A stretch of DNA of 16,396 nucleotides from DATJLQ01 sp035509415 (GTDB taxonomy: Bacteria > Pseudomonadota > Alphaproteobacteria > JACZXZ01), in the NCBI GenBank assembly GCA_035509415.1, contig DATJLQ010000056.1:1-16396 (forward strand). The letters are read 5' to 3'. Made by a program: the position numbers and the translations under genes. Under the pieces are notes generated by a model. That model was not told where the DNA came from. It made no database searches and saw only the letters and a list, made by a program, of their open reading frames with translations. Numbering within the stretch: position 1 is the first letter of the stretch; each line of letters opens with the position of its first letter. Below are positions 1 to 6,749 of the stretch, one piece after another.

Positions 1-867
1 GCGAGCGCCGAGGTACCAGTCGAGAATCTGCTCGCCGGTCCAGAACAGCACGCCCGGGTGCTTGCGGGCGTGCTCGTAGATCGCCTCGAAATATTTGATC
101 CGGTGCGGCGCGCCGCTGATGTAGGGATGCACCGCGACCGCCATCACCTTGGCGCGCTCGGTGCCTTCGGCATAGAGCCGGTCGAATTGATCGATCGCGC
201 GCTGGAGCAGCACGTCCGAGGTGTGGTGCTGCACCATCATCATCGGAATGTCGTTGAGCTCGACCGTGTAGGGCAGCGTCACCAGTGGTCCGGCGGCAGT
301 GCCGATTGTCGTCGGCTCGTCGTCATAGACCCAATCACCGATATATTTGACGCCGGCTGAGGCCAGGATTTCTGGCGTCTCGAGGGTCTCGGTCAGCCCC
401 GGCCCAAGCCAGCCGAGCGGCCGTTTGCCGCAGAAGCGTTCGATGACGTCGAGCGCGCGCGCGACCATCGCCGCCTGATCCGGCTCTGCATGGATGGGCC
501 CTTGCTCGTAGGCATGGCCCATGAATTCCCAGCCGTCGGCGCGGGCTTGTTCGGCGACGCGCGGATAATCTTCGCAGACGCGGGCATTGAGCGCGAGCGT
601 CGGCCGGATGCCCAAGCGCTTGAACAGATCGAAGAAGCGCCAAACGCCGACGCGCATGCCGTATTCGTGCCAGCTCCAGTTGGGGAAATCGGGAACCAGC
701 GTCTGGCCCATGGGCGGGGCGAGCACGGTGCGCGCCATGGGGCGCGTGATGTCCCACACCTCGAGGTTCACGATCGGCCACACGACGACGCGGGCACCGC
801 CCGGCAGCTTGATGGGCTCGCGGTCGACGATCGCGGAATAATCGATGCGCTCCTTGGGGAATTTCAT
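1..867 (-). CDS. PuuE/NodB-type polysaccharide deacetylase-like hydrolase, C-terminus cut by window edge
   Basis: This frame stays open from an ATG at 867 to the left edge, giving 289 residues without a stop, so the protein is partial at its C-terminus. It resembles the carbohydrate-esterase-4 (NodB-like) fold, and more closely the PuuE/allantoinase-like branch. The first-strand motif reads VNLEVW (N34, E36) instead of the NodB metal-binding Asp pair. Motif 2 reads GHAYEQG (H118) instead of H-S/T-x-x-H. A WLGPGLTETLETPEIL segment follows, and a late HPYISG motif (H247) is in the place of the last conserved His. It probably hydrolyses a C-N or ester bond in a small molecule rather than a polysaccharide, which is inference. 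The start ATG overlaps the stop of the upstream molybdenum subunit as ATGA, so the two are probably translationally coupled. There is no signal peptide, so it should be cytoplasmic. The family is fairly sure; the substrate is unknown. Confidence 0.8.
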   Translation of the reverse strand, partial: MKFPKERIDYSAIVDREPIKLPGGARVVVWPIVNLEVWDITRPMARTVLAPPMGQTLVPDFPNWSWHEYGMRVGVWRFFDLFKRLGIRPTLALNARVCEDYPRVAEQARADGWEFMGHAYEQGPIHAEPDQAAMVARALDVIERFCGKRPLGWLGPGLTETLETPEILASAGVKYIGDWVYDDEPTTIGTAAGPLVTLPYTVELNDIPMMMVQHHTSDVLLQRAIDQFDRLYAEGTERAKVMAVAVHPYISGAPHRIKYFEAIYEHARKHPGVLFWTGEQILDWYLGAR

Positions 868-3212
868 GCGGTGGCTCCGGATTTGGATTGCGCGGCGTCG
901 ATCGCCTCGAGGAGGCTTTGCGGGCCGATGGGATGGTCGGTGAGCCTGAGGCCGAGCGGCTCGAGCGCGTTCTCGATCGCGGACACGATGCCGGCCGCGG
1001 CCGGAATGGTGCCGCCTTCGCCCGCCCCCTTGACGCCCAGGGGATTGAGCGGCGACGGCGTCTCGAGATGGGCGAGGGCGATACGCGGCACCTCGGTCGC
1101 GGTGGGGAGCAGATACTCGCCGTAATTGGTCGTGAGCGGCTGGCCGCCCTCGTCGTAGATCATGCGCTCGAAAAGCGCGTTGCCGATGCCGTGCACGATG
1201 CCGCCGATGACCTGCCCGTCGACCAGGCCCGGATTGATCACCACGCCGCAATCGTGCGCGACCGAATAGCGCAACAGCTTGACGCCGCCGGTCTCGATGT
1301 CGACCTCGACCTCGACCACCTGGCTCCCGGCGGCATAGGTGGGGCGCACCGCGTCGTAATAGGCGGTCGCCTCGAGGCCGGGCGTGAAGCCGCGCGGCAC
1401 CGGCACCGCGAGCACGGAGATGAGCTTCGCCGCGAGCTCGGCGAGCGACAGTTTCATGTCCGGCACGCCGACCGGATGCACGATGCCGTTCTCGATCACG
1501 AGGTCCTGCTCGGCGACCTCGAGGGTCGCGGCCGCGAGCTTCAGGGCCTTGGCGCGCACCTCCATCGCGGCGAGATGGGTCGACGCGCTCGCGGTCACCG
1601 CGACGCGGCTGCCGACGGTCGCAACGCCCAAGGGAAAGTTCGCCGTGTCGGCGGAGCTCACCGTGACGTTCGCGAGCTCGACGCCGAGCGCCTCGGCCGC
1701 GACCTGCGCGAGGATGGTGTGCAATCCCTGGCCTTGCGCCGCGGCCCCGGTCTGCACCACGACCTTGCCCTCGCGGGTCACGCGCACCGTCGCGCCCTCG
1801 TAGGGGCCCATGCCGGTATCCTCGTTGCAGCTCGCGACGCCGATGCCGAGCCATCGCCCGGCGCGCCGCGCCTCGGCCTGGCGCGCGGGGAAGCTCGCGT
1901 AGTCGCCGAGGGCGAGCGCTTTGTCGAGCACGGCCACGTAGTCGCCGCTGTCGTAGCTGAGGGGCGAGCCGTCGCGCGCCTTCATGCCCGTGGCATAGGG
2001 GAATTGGTCGCGCTGGACGAGATTGCGCCGCCGCACCTCGGCGCGGTCGAGCTTCAGCTCGCGCGCGACGAGGTCCATGAGCCGCTCGAGCGTGTAGGCC
2101 GCGTTGGGCCGGCCGGCGCCGCGCACGGGCGAGGTCGCGACCGCGTTGGTGAAGACCGCTTCGGCCGTGACGTCGAGGGCCGGCAGCGCGTAGGGCCCGG
2201 GCAGCGGATTGAGCGACGACATGGCGAGCAGGATGCCGTAGGGCACGTAGGCGCCGTTGTCGACGACCACGTGCCCGCGCACGCCGAGCACCTTGCCGCG
2301 TGCGTCGGCCGCGACCTCCATGCGCCAGATCGAATCGCGCTGCTGGTTGGCGGTGAGGAAATGCTCGCGCCGGTCCTCGATCCACTTGACCGGCCGGCCG
2401 AGCTTCATGGCGGCGAGCGGCACCGCCACGTCCTCGGCATAGTAAGCGGCCTTGGGCCCGAAGCCGCCGCCCACGTCGGGGGCGATCACGCGCACGCTGT
2501 GCTCGTCGCGCCCGAGATGGGCCGCGAGGAAGCGACGCGCATTGTAAGGCGACTGGGTCGAGCTCCAGACGGTGAGAAGGTCGGCCGCGGCATCGTGGCT
2601 CGCGAGCACGCCGCGCGTCTCCATCGAGTGCGGCCCGCCACGATGCTGGCGGTTGGTCTCCTTGAAGACGTGGGGGGCCGTGGCGAACGCCTTCTCGACG
2701 TCGCCGAAATTGACGCGGAGGCGCCCCACGACGTTGTCCGGCGCTCCCTTGTGCGCGCGCGGTGCGTCGGCTTCGAGCGCCTTGAGGCAGTCGGCGATCG
2801 CGGGCAAGGGCTCGTAATCGACCTCGATCAGGCCGACCGCGTCCTCGGCGATGTAGCGGCTGTCCGCGAGCACGATCGCGATCGGCTCGCCCACGAAGCA
2901 GACCTCGTCGGGCGCGAGCGGGAATTGGGTGAAGGGCTGCTTCACGGCCGGATGGGGAATGGTGACCGCGAGCGGCTTCTTCAAATATTCCGCGCCGAAA
3001 TCGCCCAAGCGCCAGACCGCATGCACGCCCGGAAGCTCGAGCGCCCGGCGCGCATCGATCCCCTTGACCAGCGCATGCGCGTGGCTCGAGCGCAGGAACG
3101 CCGCCTCGACCATGCCGGGGAGATGGATGTCGTCGACGTAGCGCCCGCGCCCGGTCAAAAGACGCGGGTCCTCGATGCGCTTCACGTCCATGCCGAACAC
3201 GCGCCCCGCCAT
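864..3212 (-). CDS. CO-dehydrogenase/xanthine-dehydrogenase family molybdenum-binding large subunit (form II CoxL-like)
   Basis: This 782-residue protein is the catalytic subunit of a molybdenum hydroxylase that binds the molybdopterin-cytosine dinucleotide cofactor. The N-terminal domain starts GMDVKRIEDPRLLTGRGRYV, typical of CoxL proteins. The cofactor-binding GGGFGPK lies at residues 248-254. The active-site loop reads PVRGAGR (V363-R368), and the conserved catalytic glutamate is E732 in GAGEGG. In true aerobic CO dehydrogenase (form I) the loop reads AYRCSFR, with a Cys that carries copper. Here that position is Gly365, so it matches form II (AYRGAGR-like) enzymes, whose substrates are mostly unknown. 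I chose the ATG at 3212 because the open frame upstream overlaps the small subunit in another phase, and the small subunit stops only 2 nt before it. Its own TGA overlaps the next ATG. It should assemble with the two following entries as an (LMS)2 enzyme in the cytoplasm. Confidence 0.95.
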   Translation of the reverse strand: MAGRVFGMDVKRIEDPRLLTGRGRYVDDIHLPGMVEAAFLRSSHAHALVKGIDARRALELPGVHAVWRLGDFGAEYLKKPLAVTIPHPAVKQPFTQFPLAPDEVCFVGEPIAIVLADSRYIAEDAVGLIEVDYEPLPAIADCLKALEADAPRAHKGAPDNVVGRLRVNFGDVEKAFATAPHVFKETNRQHRGGPHSMETRGVLASHDAAADLLTVWSSTQSPYNARRFLAAHLGRDEHSVRVIAPDVGGGFGPKAAYYAEDVAVPLAAMKLGRPVKWIEDRREHFLTANQQRDSIWRMEVAADARGKVLGVRGHVVVDNGAYVPYGILLAMSSLNPLPGPYALPALDVTAEAVFTNAVATSPVRGAGRPNAAYTLERLMDLVARELKLDRAEVRRRNLVQRDQFPYATGMKARDGSPLSYDSGDYVAVLDKALALGDYASFPARQAEARRAGRWLGIGVASCNEDTGMGPYEGATVRVTREGKVVVQTGAAAQGQGLHTILAQVAAEALGVELANVTVSSADTANFPLGVATVGSRVAVTASASTHLAAMEVRAKALKLAAATLEVAEQDLVIENGIVHPVGVPDMKLSLAELAAKLISVLAVPVPRGFTPGLEATAYYDAVRPTYAAGSQVVEVEVDIETGGVKLLRYSVAHDCGVVINPGLVDGQVIGGIVHGIGNALFERMIYDEGGQPLTTNYGEYLLPTATEVPRIALAHLETPSPLNPLGVKGAGEGGTIPAAAGIVSAIENALEPLGLRLTDHPIGPQSLLEAIDAAQSKSGATA

Positions 3213-3214
3213 GG

Positions 3215-3697
3215 TCAGCTCCCCGAACGCGCGCCCGCGGCATCGAGCGCCGCGTCGACGATCTGCTGATAGCCGGTGCAGCGGCAGATGTTGCCCGAAA
3301 TCGCCTCGCGCAATTGCGCCTCGGTCGGATGCGGGTTCTCCTTGAGATAGGCGTCGAGGGTCATGAGCATGCCGGGCGTGCAGAAGCCGCATTGGAGCCC
3401 GTGATGGGCGAGGAACGCCGCTTGGAGCGGGCTCAGCGTGCCGTCGGGCGCTTGGAGCCCCTCGACCGTGCGCACCGCGCGCCCGTTCGCCTGCACCGCG
3501 AGCATGAGGCAGGAGCGCACGCTCACGCCGTCGAGCTGCACCGTGCAGGCCCCGCACACGCCGTGCTCGCAGCCGAGATGGGTTCCGGTGAGGCCGAGCT
3601 GGTGGCGCAGGAAATCGGCCAACAGCATGCGCGGCTCGACCTCGCGCTCGTAACGCGTGCCGTTGACGGTGAGGGATATTTTGCGCGTCTCAGCCAC
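3215..3697 (-). CDS. 2Fe-2S small subunit of the CO-dehydrogenase-family hydroxylase (CoxS-like)
   Basis: This 160-residue protein carries electrons from the molybdenum site to FAD through two 2Fe-2S clusters. The plant-ferredoxin-like cluster is bound by C43, C48, C51 and C63, in the motif GCEHGVCGACTV followed by RSC. The second, helical cluster is bound by C103, C106, C138 and C140 (QCGFC and ICRCTGY). All eight cysteines are present and the length is normal for the family. I chose the GTG at 3697 because GGGAGG lies 5 nt before it. An in-frame GTG at 3703 would overlap that ribosome binding site. The start lies inside the end of the medium-subunit gene (8-nt overlap), and the large subunit begins 2 nt after the stop. 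This order (M, S, L) and coupling are classic for cox-type operons. Confidence in function as an electron-transfer subunit is very high. Confidence 0.96.
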   Translation of the reverse strand: MAETRKISLTVNGTRYEREVEPRMLLADFLRHQLGLTGTHLGCEHGVCGACTVQLDGVSVRSCLMLAVQANGRAVRTVEGLQAPDGTLSPLQAAFLAHHGLQCGFCTPGMLMTLDAYLKENPHPTEAQLREAISGNICRCTGYQQIVDAALDAAGARSGS

Positions 3698-4562
3698 GGG
3701 CACCTCCCGCGCGCTCGGCGGCGCGCGCGAGTGCGCGCGCGGTGAGCGTGCCCGCGAGGCGCTTCCGGTAATCGCCCGAGACCATCGCGTCCGAGAGTGC
3801 CTCGATCTTCAGCGCATGGTCGGCCGCCGCGCGCCACAACTCGGGCCCCGGAACCTGGCCCTTGAGAAGCGTCTCGACGGAGTCGAGCCGCATGGGCTTC
3901 ACGTCGACCCCGACGAGGACGAGGGCCGCGCGCGCGATGGCACCCGCGCCGTCGAGCGCCAGCAAGCAGCCGACGCCGACGATCGCGAAATCGCCGTGCC
4001 GGCGCGCGAATTCGAGGAACGCGTGGCCGTGGCGCTCGCGCCAAAGCGGAAAGGCGATCCCGGTCAAGACCTCGTCGGGCTCGAGCGCCGTCGTCATGTA
4101 GCCGAGCGCCCAATCCTTCATCGCGATCTTGCGGCTTCCCTTGGGCCCGAGGACCGTGAGCTCGGCATCGTAAAGAGCCGCCATGCCCGGGAGCTCGGCC
4201 GCCGGGTCGAGATGGCACAGGCTGCCGCCGATCGTACCGCGATTGCGCGTCTGGTGATGGCCGACCTGCTCGAGCGCTTCCACCAGCACCGGCGCCTTGG
4301 CGCGCACGAGCTCGGAGCGCTCGATCGCGCGCTGGCGCGTCATGGCGCCGATCTCGAGCCGCCCGGAGGATTCGCGGATGTAGTCGAGGTCGGCTACGCC
4401 GTTGAGGTCGACCACATGGTCGGGCATGACGAAGCGCAGATTCATCATCGACATGAGCGACTGGCCGCCCGCGAGCAGCTTCGCCCCCTCGAGACGCGCG
4501 AGCAACGCCGTCACTTCGGAGAGCGTCTTCGGATCGTGATAGGCGAAGGGGGCGGGCTTCAT
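3690..4562 (-). CDS. FAD-binding medium subunit of the CO-dehydrogenase-family hydroxylase (CoxM-like)
   Basis: This 290-residue flavoprotein subunit takes electrons from the 2Fe-2S subunit and passes them to the electron acceptor. The two FAD pyrophosphate-binding motifs of the family are visible: AGGQSL at residues 31-36 and TIGGS at 110-114, within the context TRNRGTIGGSLCHLDPAAELP split around G109. The C-terminal part matches the usual CO dehydrogenase flavoprotein C-terminal domain. Length equals that of known CoxM proteins (about 290). The ATG at 4562 begins MKPAPFAYHDPKTL, a typical N-terminus; the open frame upstream is only the antisense-like Arg-rich phase of the neighbouring gene. 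It starts 19 nt after the CoxG-like stop, and its final codons contain the ribosome binding site and start of the small subunit, an 8-nt overlap. Confidence 0.95.
   Translation of the reverse strand: MKPAPFAYHDPKTLSEVTALLARLEGAKLLAGGQSLMSMMNLRFVMPDHVVDLNGVADLDYIRESSGRLEIGAMTRQRAIERSELVRAKAPVLVEALEQVGHHQTRNRGTIGGSLCHLDPAAELPGMAALYDAELTVLGPKGSRKIAMKDWALGYMTTALEPDEVLTGIAFPLWRERHGHAFLEFARRHGDFAIVGVGCLLALDGAGAIARAALVLVGVDVKPMRLDSVETLLKGQVPGPELWRAAADHALKIEALSDAMVSGDYRKRLAGTLTARALARAAERAGGARG
3703..3708 (-). promoter_or_regulatory. Ribosome binding site that fixes the small-subunit start
   Basis: GGGAGG reads on the minus strand 5 nt before the GTG at 3697. It sits inside the last codons of the medium-subunit gene. 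Because it overlaps the other possible GTG at 3703, it decides in favour of 3697 as the start. Confidence 0.75.
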
Positions 4563-4581
4563 CTTGGGTCCACCGAGCGCG

Positions 4582-5211
4582 TCAGGAGCGGCCGAGCCAA
4601 CGCGCCAGCATGGCCTTGAGCGCCTTCCAGAGCAAGCCGAGGCCCGAGACCGGCACGACCGCGGGCGCCGGCGCCGCGGCCGCCGGGGGCGCCGCATTCG
4701 GCGCCGCATTCGGCGCGGCATTCGGGGCGACGCTCGCGGTAGCCGGTGCCGGCGCCGTCTCGGCCCCGATCTGGCGCGCGAGATTGGCCGCGAACTCCTT
4801 GGTGAGCTGGGCCGCGATCTCCTTGATGAGGCCCTGGGCGCGGCCATATTGGGCGACCGTACCGGTCAACTGGAACTCGGTCGCGACCTCGACCTTGGAG
4901 GCGTCGCCCTCGGGCACGAGGCGGAAGACGAGCTCGGCCTCGGCCCCGCCACGGCCCTTGGTGTCGCTGCCGCGCGCCTTGACGCGCGCGCGCCGCCCTG
5001 CCGCGTCCAACTCCTCGATGGACGCCTCGCCCTGGAACGCGAGCGCCACCGGCCCCACCCTCACTTGGGCGCGGCCCTTGAAATGACGCGCGTCGATCGT
5101 CTCGGTGATCTCGGCCCCCGGCATGCAGGGCGCGATGCGCGGCACGTCGATCAGGATCTCCCAGGCGCGCTCGAGCGGGGCCGCGACGGTGAAGCTGTTC
5201 TCGATGCGCAC
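4582..5211 (-). CDS. coxG: CoxG-like SRPBCC protein with Ala/Pro linker and C-terminal amphipathic anchor
   Basis: This 209-residue protein belongs to the CoxG family (carbon monoxide dehydrogenase subunit G, SRPBCC/START-like fold). Residues 1 to about 150 form the hydrophobic-cavity domain, starting MRIENSFTVAAPLERAWEIL and including the family-typical PCMPGAEI. Then comes an Ala/Pro-rich linker with three NAAP units, and a last stretch of about 24 residues (VSGLGLLWKALKAMLARWLG) that looks like an amphipathic membrane-binding helix. In Oligotropha, CoxG is reported to help attach CO dehydrogenase to the membrane; a similar docking or quinone-linking role for this hydroxylase is inferred. 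The start is a GTG at 5211 with GGAGG 6 nt upstream. It lies between the glutathione transferase gene (53 nt upstream) and the flavoprotein subunit (19 nt downstream), clearly in the same operon. Confidence 0.9.
   Translation of the reverse strand: MRIENSFTVAAPLERAWEILIDVPRIAPCMPGAEITETIDARHFKGRAQVRVGPVALAFQGEASIEELDAAGRRARVKARGSDTKGRGGAEAELVFRLVPEGDASKVEVATEFQLTGTVAQYGRAQGLIKEIAAQLTKEFAANLARQIGAETAPAPATASVAPNAAPNAAPNAAPPAAAAPAPAVVPVSGLGLLWKALKAMLARWLGRS
4694..4729 (-). repeat. 12-bp in-frame tandem repeat encoding NAAP units in the CoxG-like linker
   Basis: Three direct copies of a 12-bp unit (plus-strand form GCATTCGGCGCC with small changes at the end) lie head to tail. They encode the NAAP repeats of the flexible linker between the SRPBCC domain and the C-terminal helix. 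The unit length is a multiple of three, so gain or loss of copies would keep the frame. Confidence 0.85.
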
Positions 5212-5217
5212 CCTCGA

Positions 5218-5222
5218 CCTCC
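5218..5222 (-). promoter_or_regulatory. Ribosome binding site for the GTG start of the CoxG-like gene
   Basis: GGAGG on the minus strand is 6 nt before the GTG at 5211. No nearby ATG has such a site, so it supports the GTG start. Confidence 0.7.
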
Positions 5223-5264
5223 ACTTATCTTATGTCACGATCCTGCGTCATGCCGGGCGCGGGA

Positions 5265-5894
5265 TCAGGCCTTGGCACTCGGCCGCGCCGCGACGGCATC
5301 GTACCAGCGCTTGAGATGGGGCCGGTCCTCGGGCAGGGAAACCTTGAGCCAGCCGAGAAAGTCGACCGCGACCAGCATGGTGATGTCGGCGATCGAGAAA
5401 CGCGGTCCGGCGATGTATTCGCTCGCCGCAAGCCGCGCGTCGAGCTCGGCAAGGAACTGGAGGGCGCGCGTCTTCCCGCGCTCGACGAGGGCGGGGATTT
5501 GCGCGTGCTCATGGGGCCCGGGAAGCGCGTGGTCCTTGAAGCCCTTCATCAGGTTGCGCGCCGCCTCGCCCACGGCGTAGAGGCCCTCATGCTCGGAGCG
5601 GTGCTCCCACATCGCGACCAGGGCCTTCTCCTTCGCGTCGGCGCCGAAGAGGGGCGGGGACGGATGGGTCTCCTCGATGTAGCGGCAGATCGCCTCGACC
5701 TCGCCGATGCCCGTGCCGTCGTCGAGCACGAGATAGGGCACCACGCATTGCGGATTGAGCGCCCGGTAGGCGGGCGAGAACTGCTCGCCGTTGCGCAGAT
5801 CGACCTCGACGGTCTCGAGCGTCACCCCTTTCTCGGCGAGGAAGATACGCACCCGGCGGGGATTGGGCGCGGGCTTGCAATCGTAGAGCTTCAT
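5265..5894 (-). CDS. Glutathione S-transferase family protein
   Basis: This 209-residue protein has the two-domain layout of cytosolic glutathione transferases. Residues 1 to about 80 are a thioredoxin-like domain, starting MKLYDCKPAPNPRRVRIFLAEKG, with the cis-proline in QCVVPYL (P53) and the glutathione-binding strand-helix turn GEVEAICRYIEE (E65-A68). Residues from about 90 onward are the all-alpha domain, with the family's FSIADITML N-capping box. The usual Ser or Thr after E65 is replaced by Val66, which may weaken glutathione binding. The ATG at 5894 is the natural family start; in-frame upstream codons do not resemble the fold. It is the first gene of the gst-coxG-M-S-L-deacetylase run, with a possible promoter about 40 nt upstream. 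It may detoxify or open an electrophilic intermediate of the pathway; this is inference. Confidence 0.9.
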   Translation of the reverse strand: MKLYDCKPAPNPRRVRIFLAEKGVTLETVEVDLRNGEQFSPAYRALNPQCVVPYLVLDDGTGIGEVEAICRYIEETHPSPPLFGADAKEKALVAMWEHRSEHEGLYAVGEAARNLMKGFKDHALPGPHEHAQIPALVERGKTRALQFLAELDARLAASEYIAGPRFSIADITMLVAVDFLGWLKVSLPEDRPHLKRWYDAVAARPSAKA

Positions 5895-5930
5895 GGGCGG
5901 CGCTGGGCTCTGGCTGGCGACGGAGGGCGC

Positions 5931-5959
5931 ACGATAAAGGATGCGCGTTGCCGTGAAAA
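5931..5959 (-). promoter_or_regulatory. Candidate promoter of the hydroxylase operon
   Basis: On the minus strand a TTTTCA box (5954-5959) is followed after 17 nt by TATCGT (5931-5936). Each matches four of six consensus positions for a sigma-70-type promoter. It lies about 40 nt before the glutathione transferase start, in the right place to drive the whole six-gene run. It is only a motif match. Confidence 0.3.
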
Positions 5960-6123
5960 CCCGAAATCGGGCGCGTCGGACGGTCCGGAATCGAATGGCG
6001 GAACGGCCCGCCAGCGCGCTCGAGCCGCACAATCGATCGCGCGCGGCTCGGCGCTCGGGATCGCGATCTCATGGGAAAGATGCCCGGCCTTCGCGTGCCG
6101 CGCGGCCGAGATGCCCTTGGAGG

Positions 6124-6351
6124 CTAGACGGCGCCCCAACGCTGATGGGCCCAGCGCACCGGCAGCTTGTCGTGCTTCGGCGCGTGGTCGTCGGCGAAGA
6201 AATCCGCCGCGATCGACGGCACGCCCTCGAGATTGTAGATGCCGCCCTCGCTCGCCGTATAGGCGGGCTGGGACCAAATCGAATACATCGCCATGCCGAT
6301 AAGCCAAGCGGCGGCGATGATCGCGGACGCGCGCAAATCCTGTTGCTTCAT
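6124..6351 (-). CDS. Small single-pass membrane protein, function unknown
   Basis: A 75-residue protein that I do not recognise. It begins MKQQDLRAS, then has one hydrophobic segment at about residues 9-27, and then a polar tail with FFADDHAPKHDKLPVRW near the C-terminus. One membrane span or an uncleaved signal anchor with the tail in the periplasm is likely. AGGA lies just upstream of the ATG at 6351, and codon third positions are strongly G or C as in neighbouring genes, which supports real coding. The open frame extends further upstream, but that part is Arg-rich, low in resemblance to protein, and lacks a ribosome site. The gene is on the same strand as the hydroxylase operon but 229 nt upstream of it, so it may be separately transcribed. 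Confidence 0.6.
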   Translation of the reverse strand: MKQQDLRASAIIAAAWLIGMAMYSIWSQPAYTASEGGIYNLEGVPSIAADFFADDHAPKHDKLPVRWAHQRWGAV

Positions 6352-6749
6352 CTTCCTGTTCCCTAGTCCCCGGGGGAACCGGCTGCCTACCTCGGCGTCG
6401 AAGCGTCTTTTTATCGGCGTGGATGATATCATTTCGGCGCGCGGAACATAAGAGTCGAAATGACCTCGCCGCGCGTGCGATGCAGCAAATCCAAGCGATC
6501 GGGCGGCTCCGAGTCGTTCCCGAAACGGGCGTCCGATCATTGGCTTGGCGCTGAGGTAGGGCCGAGGCGCCGCGCGATCGAGATCGGTGCACGAAAGCAT
6601 TCCGTAATCTTGACCGCGCGTCGCGCGGCGTGTTAGCCGGTCGCTCGGCGCGTCGATGGAAGCGAATGGGCGAGGGAACGAGACCGCGCGAGGACGCCGG
6701 TCGTTCCGCTCGCGGCGTGGGCCGGACCGGAAGAGTCGGGGGATGGATC
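6352..6749 (+). other. Divergent intergenic region with palindromes
   Basis: I see no convincing gene in this 398-nt gap between two divergent genes. It holds a perfect 10-bp palindrome ATGATATCAT (6423-6432), which includes a TATCAT box on the minus strand. A 7-bp inverted repeat CATTTCG/CGAAATG starts at 6430. A CG-rich palindrome lies at 6614-6628 between possible -35 and -10 boxes. These could be regulator sites for either gene, but all are short. Confidence 0.4.
6610..6638 (+). promoter_or_regulatory. Weak candidate promoter with palindromic spacer upstream of the amidohydrolase
   Basis: TTGACC (6610-6615) is a good -35 match. It is followed after 17 nt by TTAGCC, a poor -10. The spacer and last -35 bases hold CCGCGCG-T-CGCGCGG, a 7-bp inverted repeat that could be an operator. 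Such CG repeats arise easily by chance in this genome. Confidence 0.22.

Noticed and set aside
864..3212. True aerobic CO dehydrogenase (form I)
   Set aside because: The active-site loop lacks the Cys (VRGAGR instead of AYRCSFR), so CO as substrate is not supported.
888..3269. A 793-codon open frame on the plus strand opposite the molybdenum subunit
   Set aside because: It is exactly antisense to a gene with complete family motifs. Its product is a His/Arg/Glu/Asp-rich string without domains, as expected when GC-rich third positions leave antisense frames open.
3701..3703. Earlier GTG start for the 2Fe-2S subunit
   Set aside because: It overlaps the GGGAGG ribosome site itself; the GTG at 3697 has ideal 5-nt spacing.
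6352..6600. Upstream extension of the small membrane protein to a 158-residue protein
   Set aside because: The added 83 residues are Arg/Pro-rich, have no ribosome site, and bury the hydrophobic segment in the middle; the ATG at 6351 has AGGA and a sensible N-terminus.
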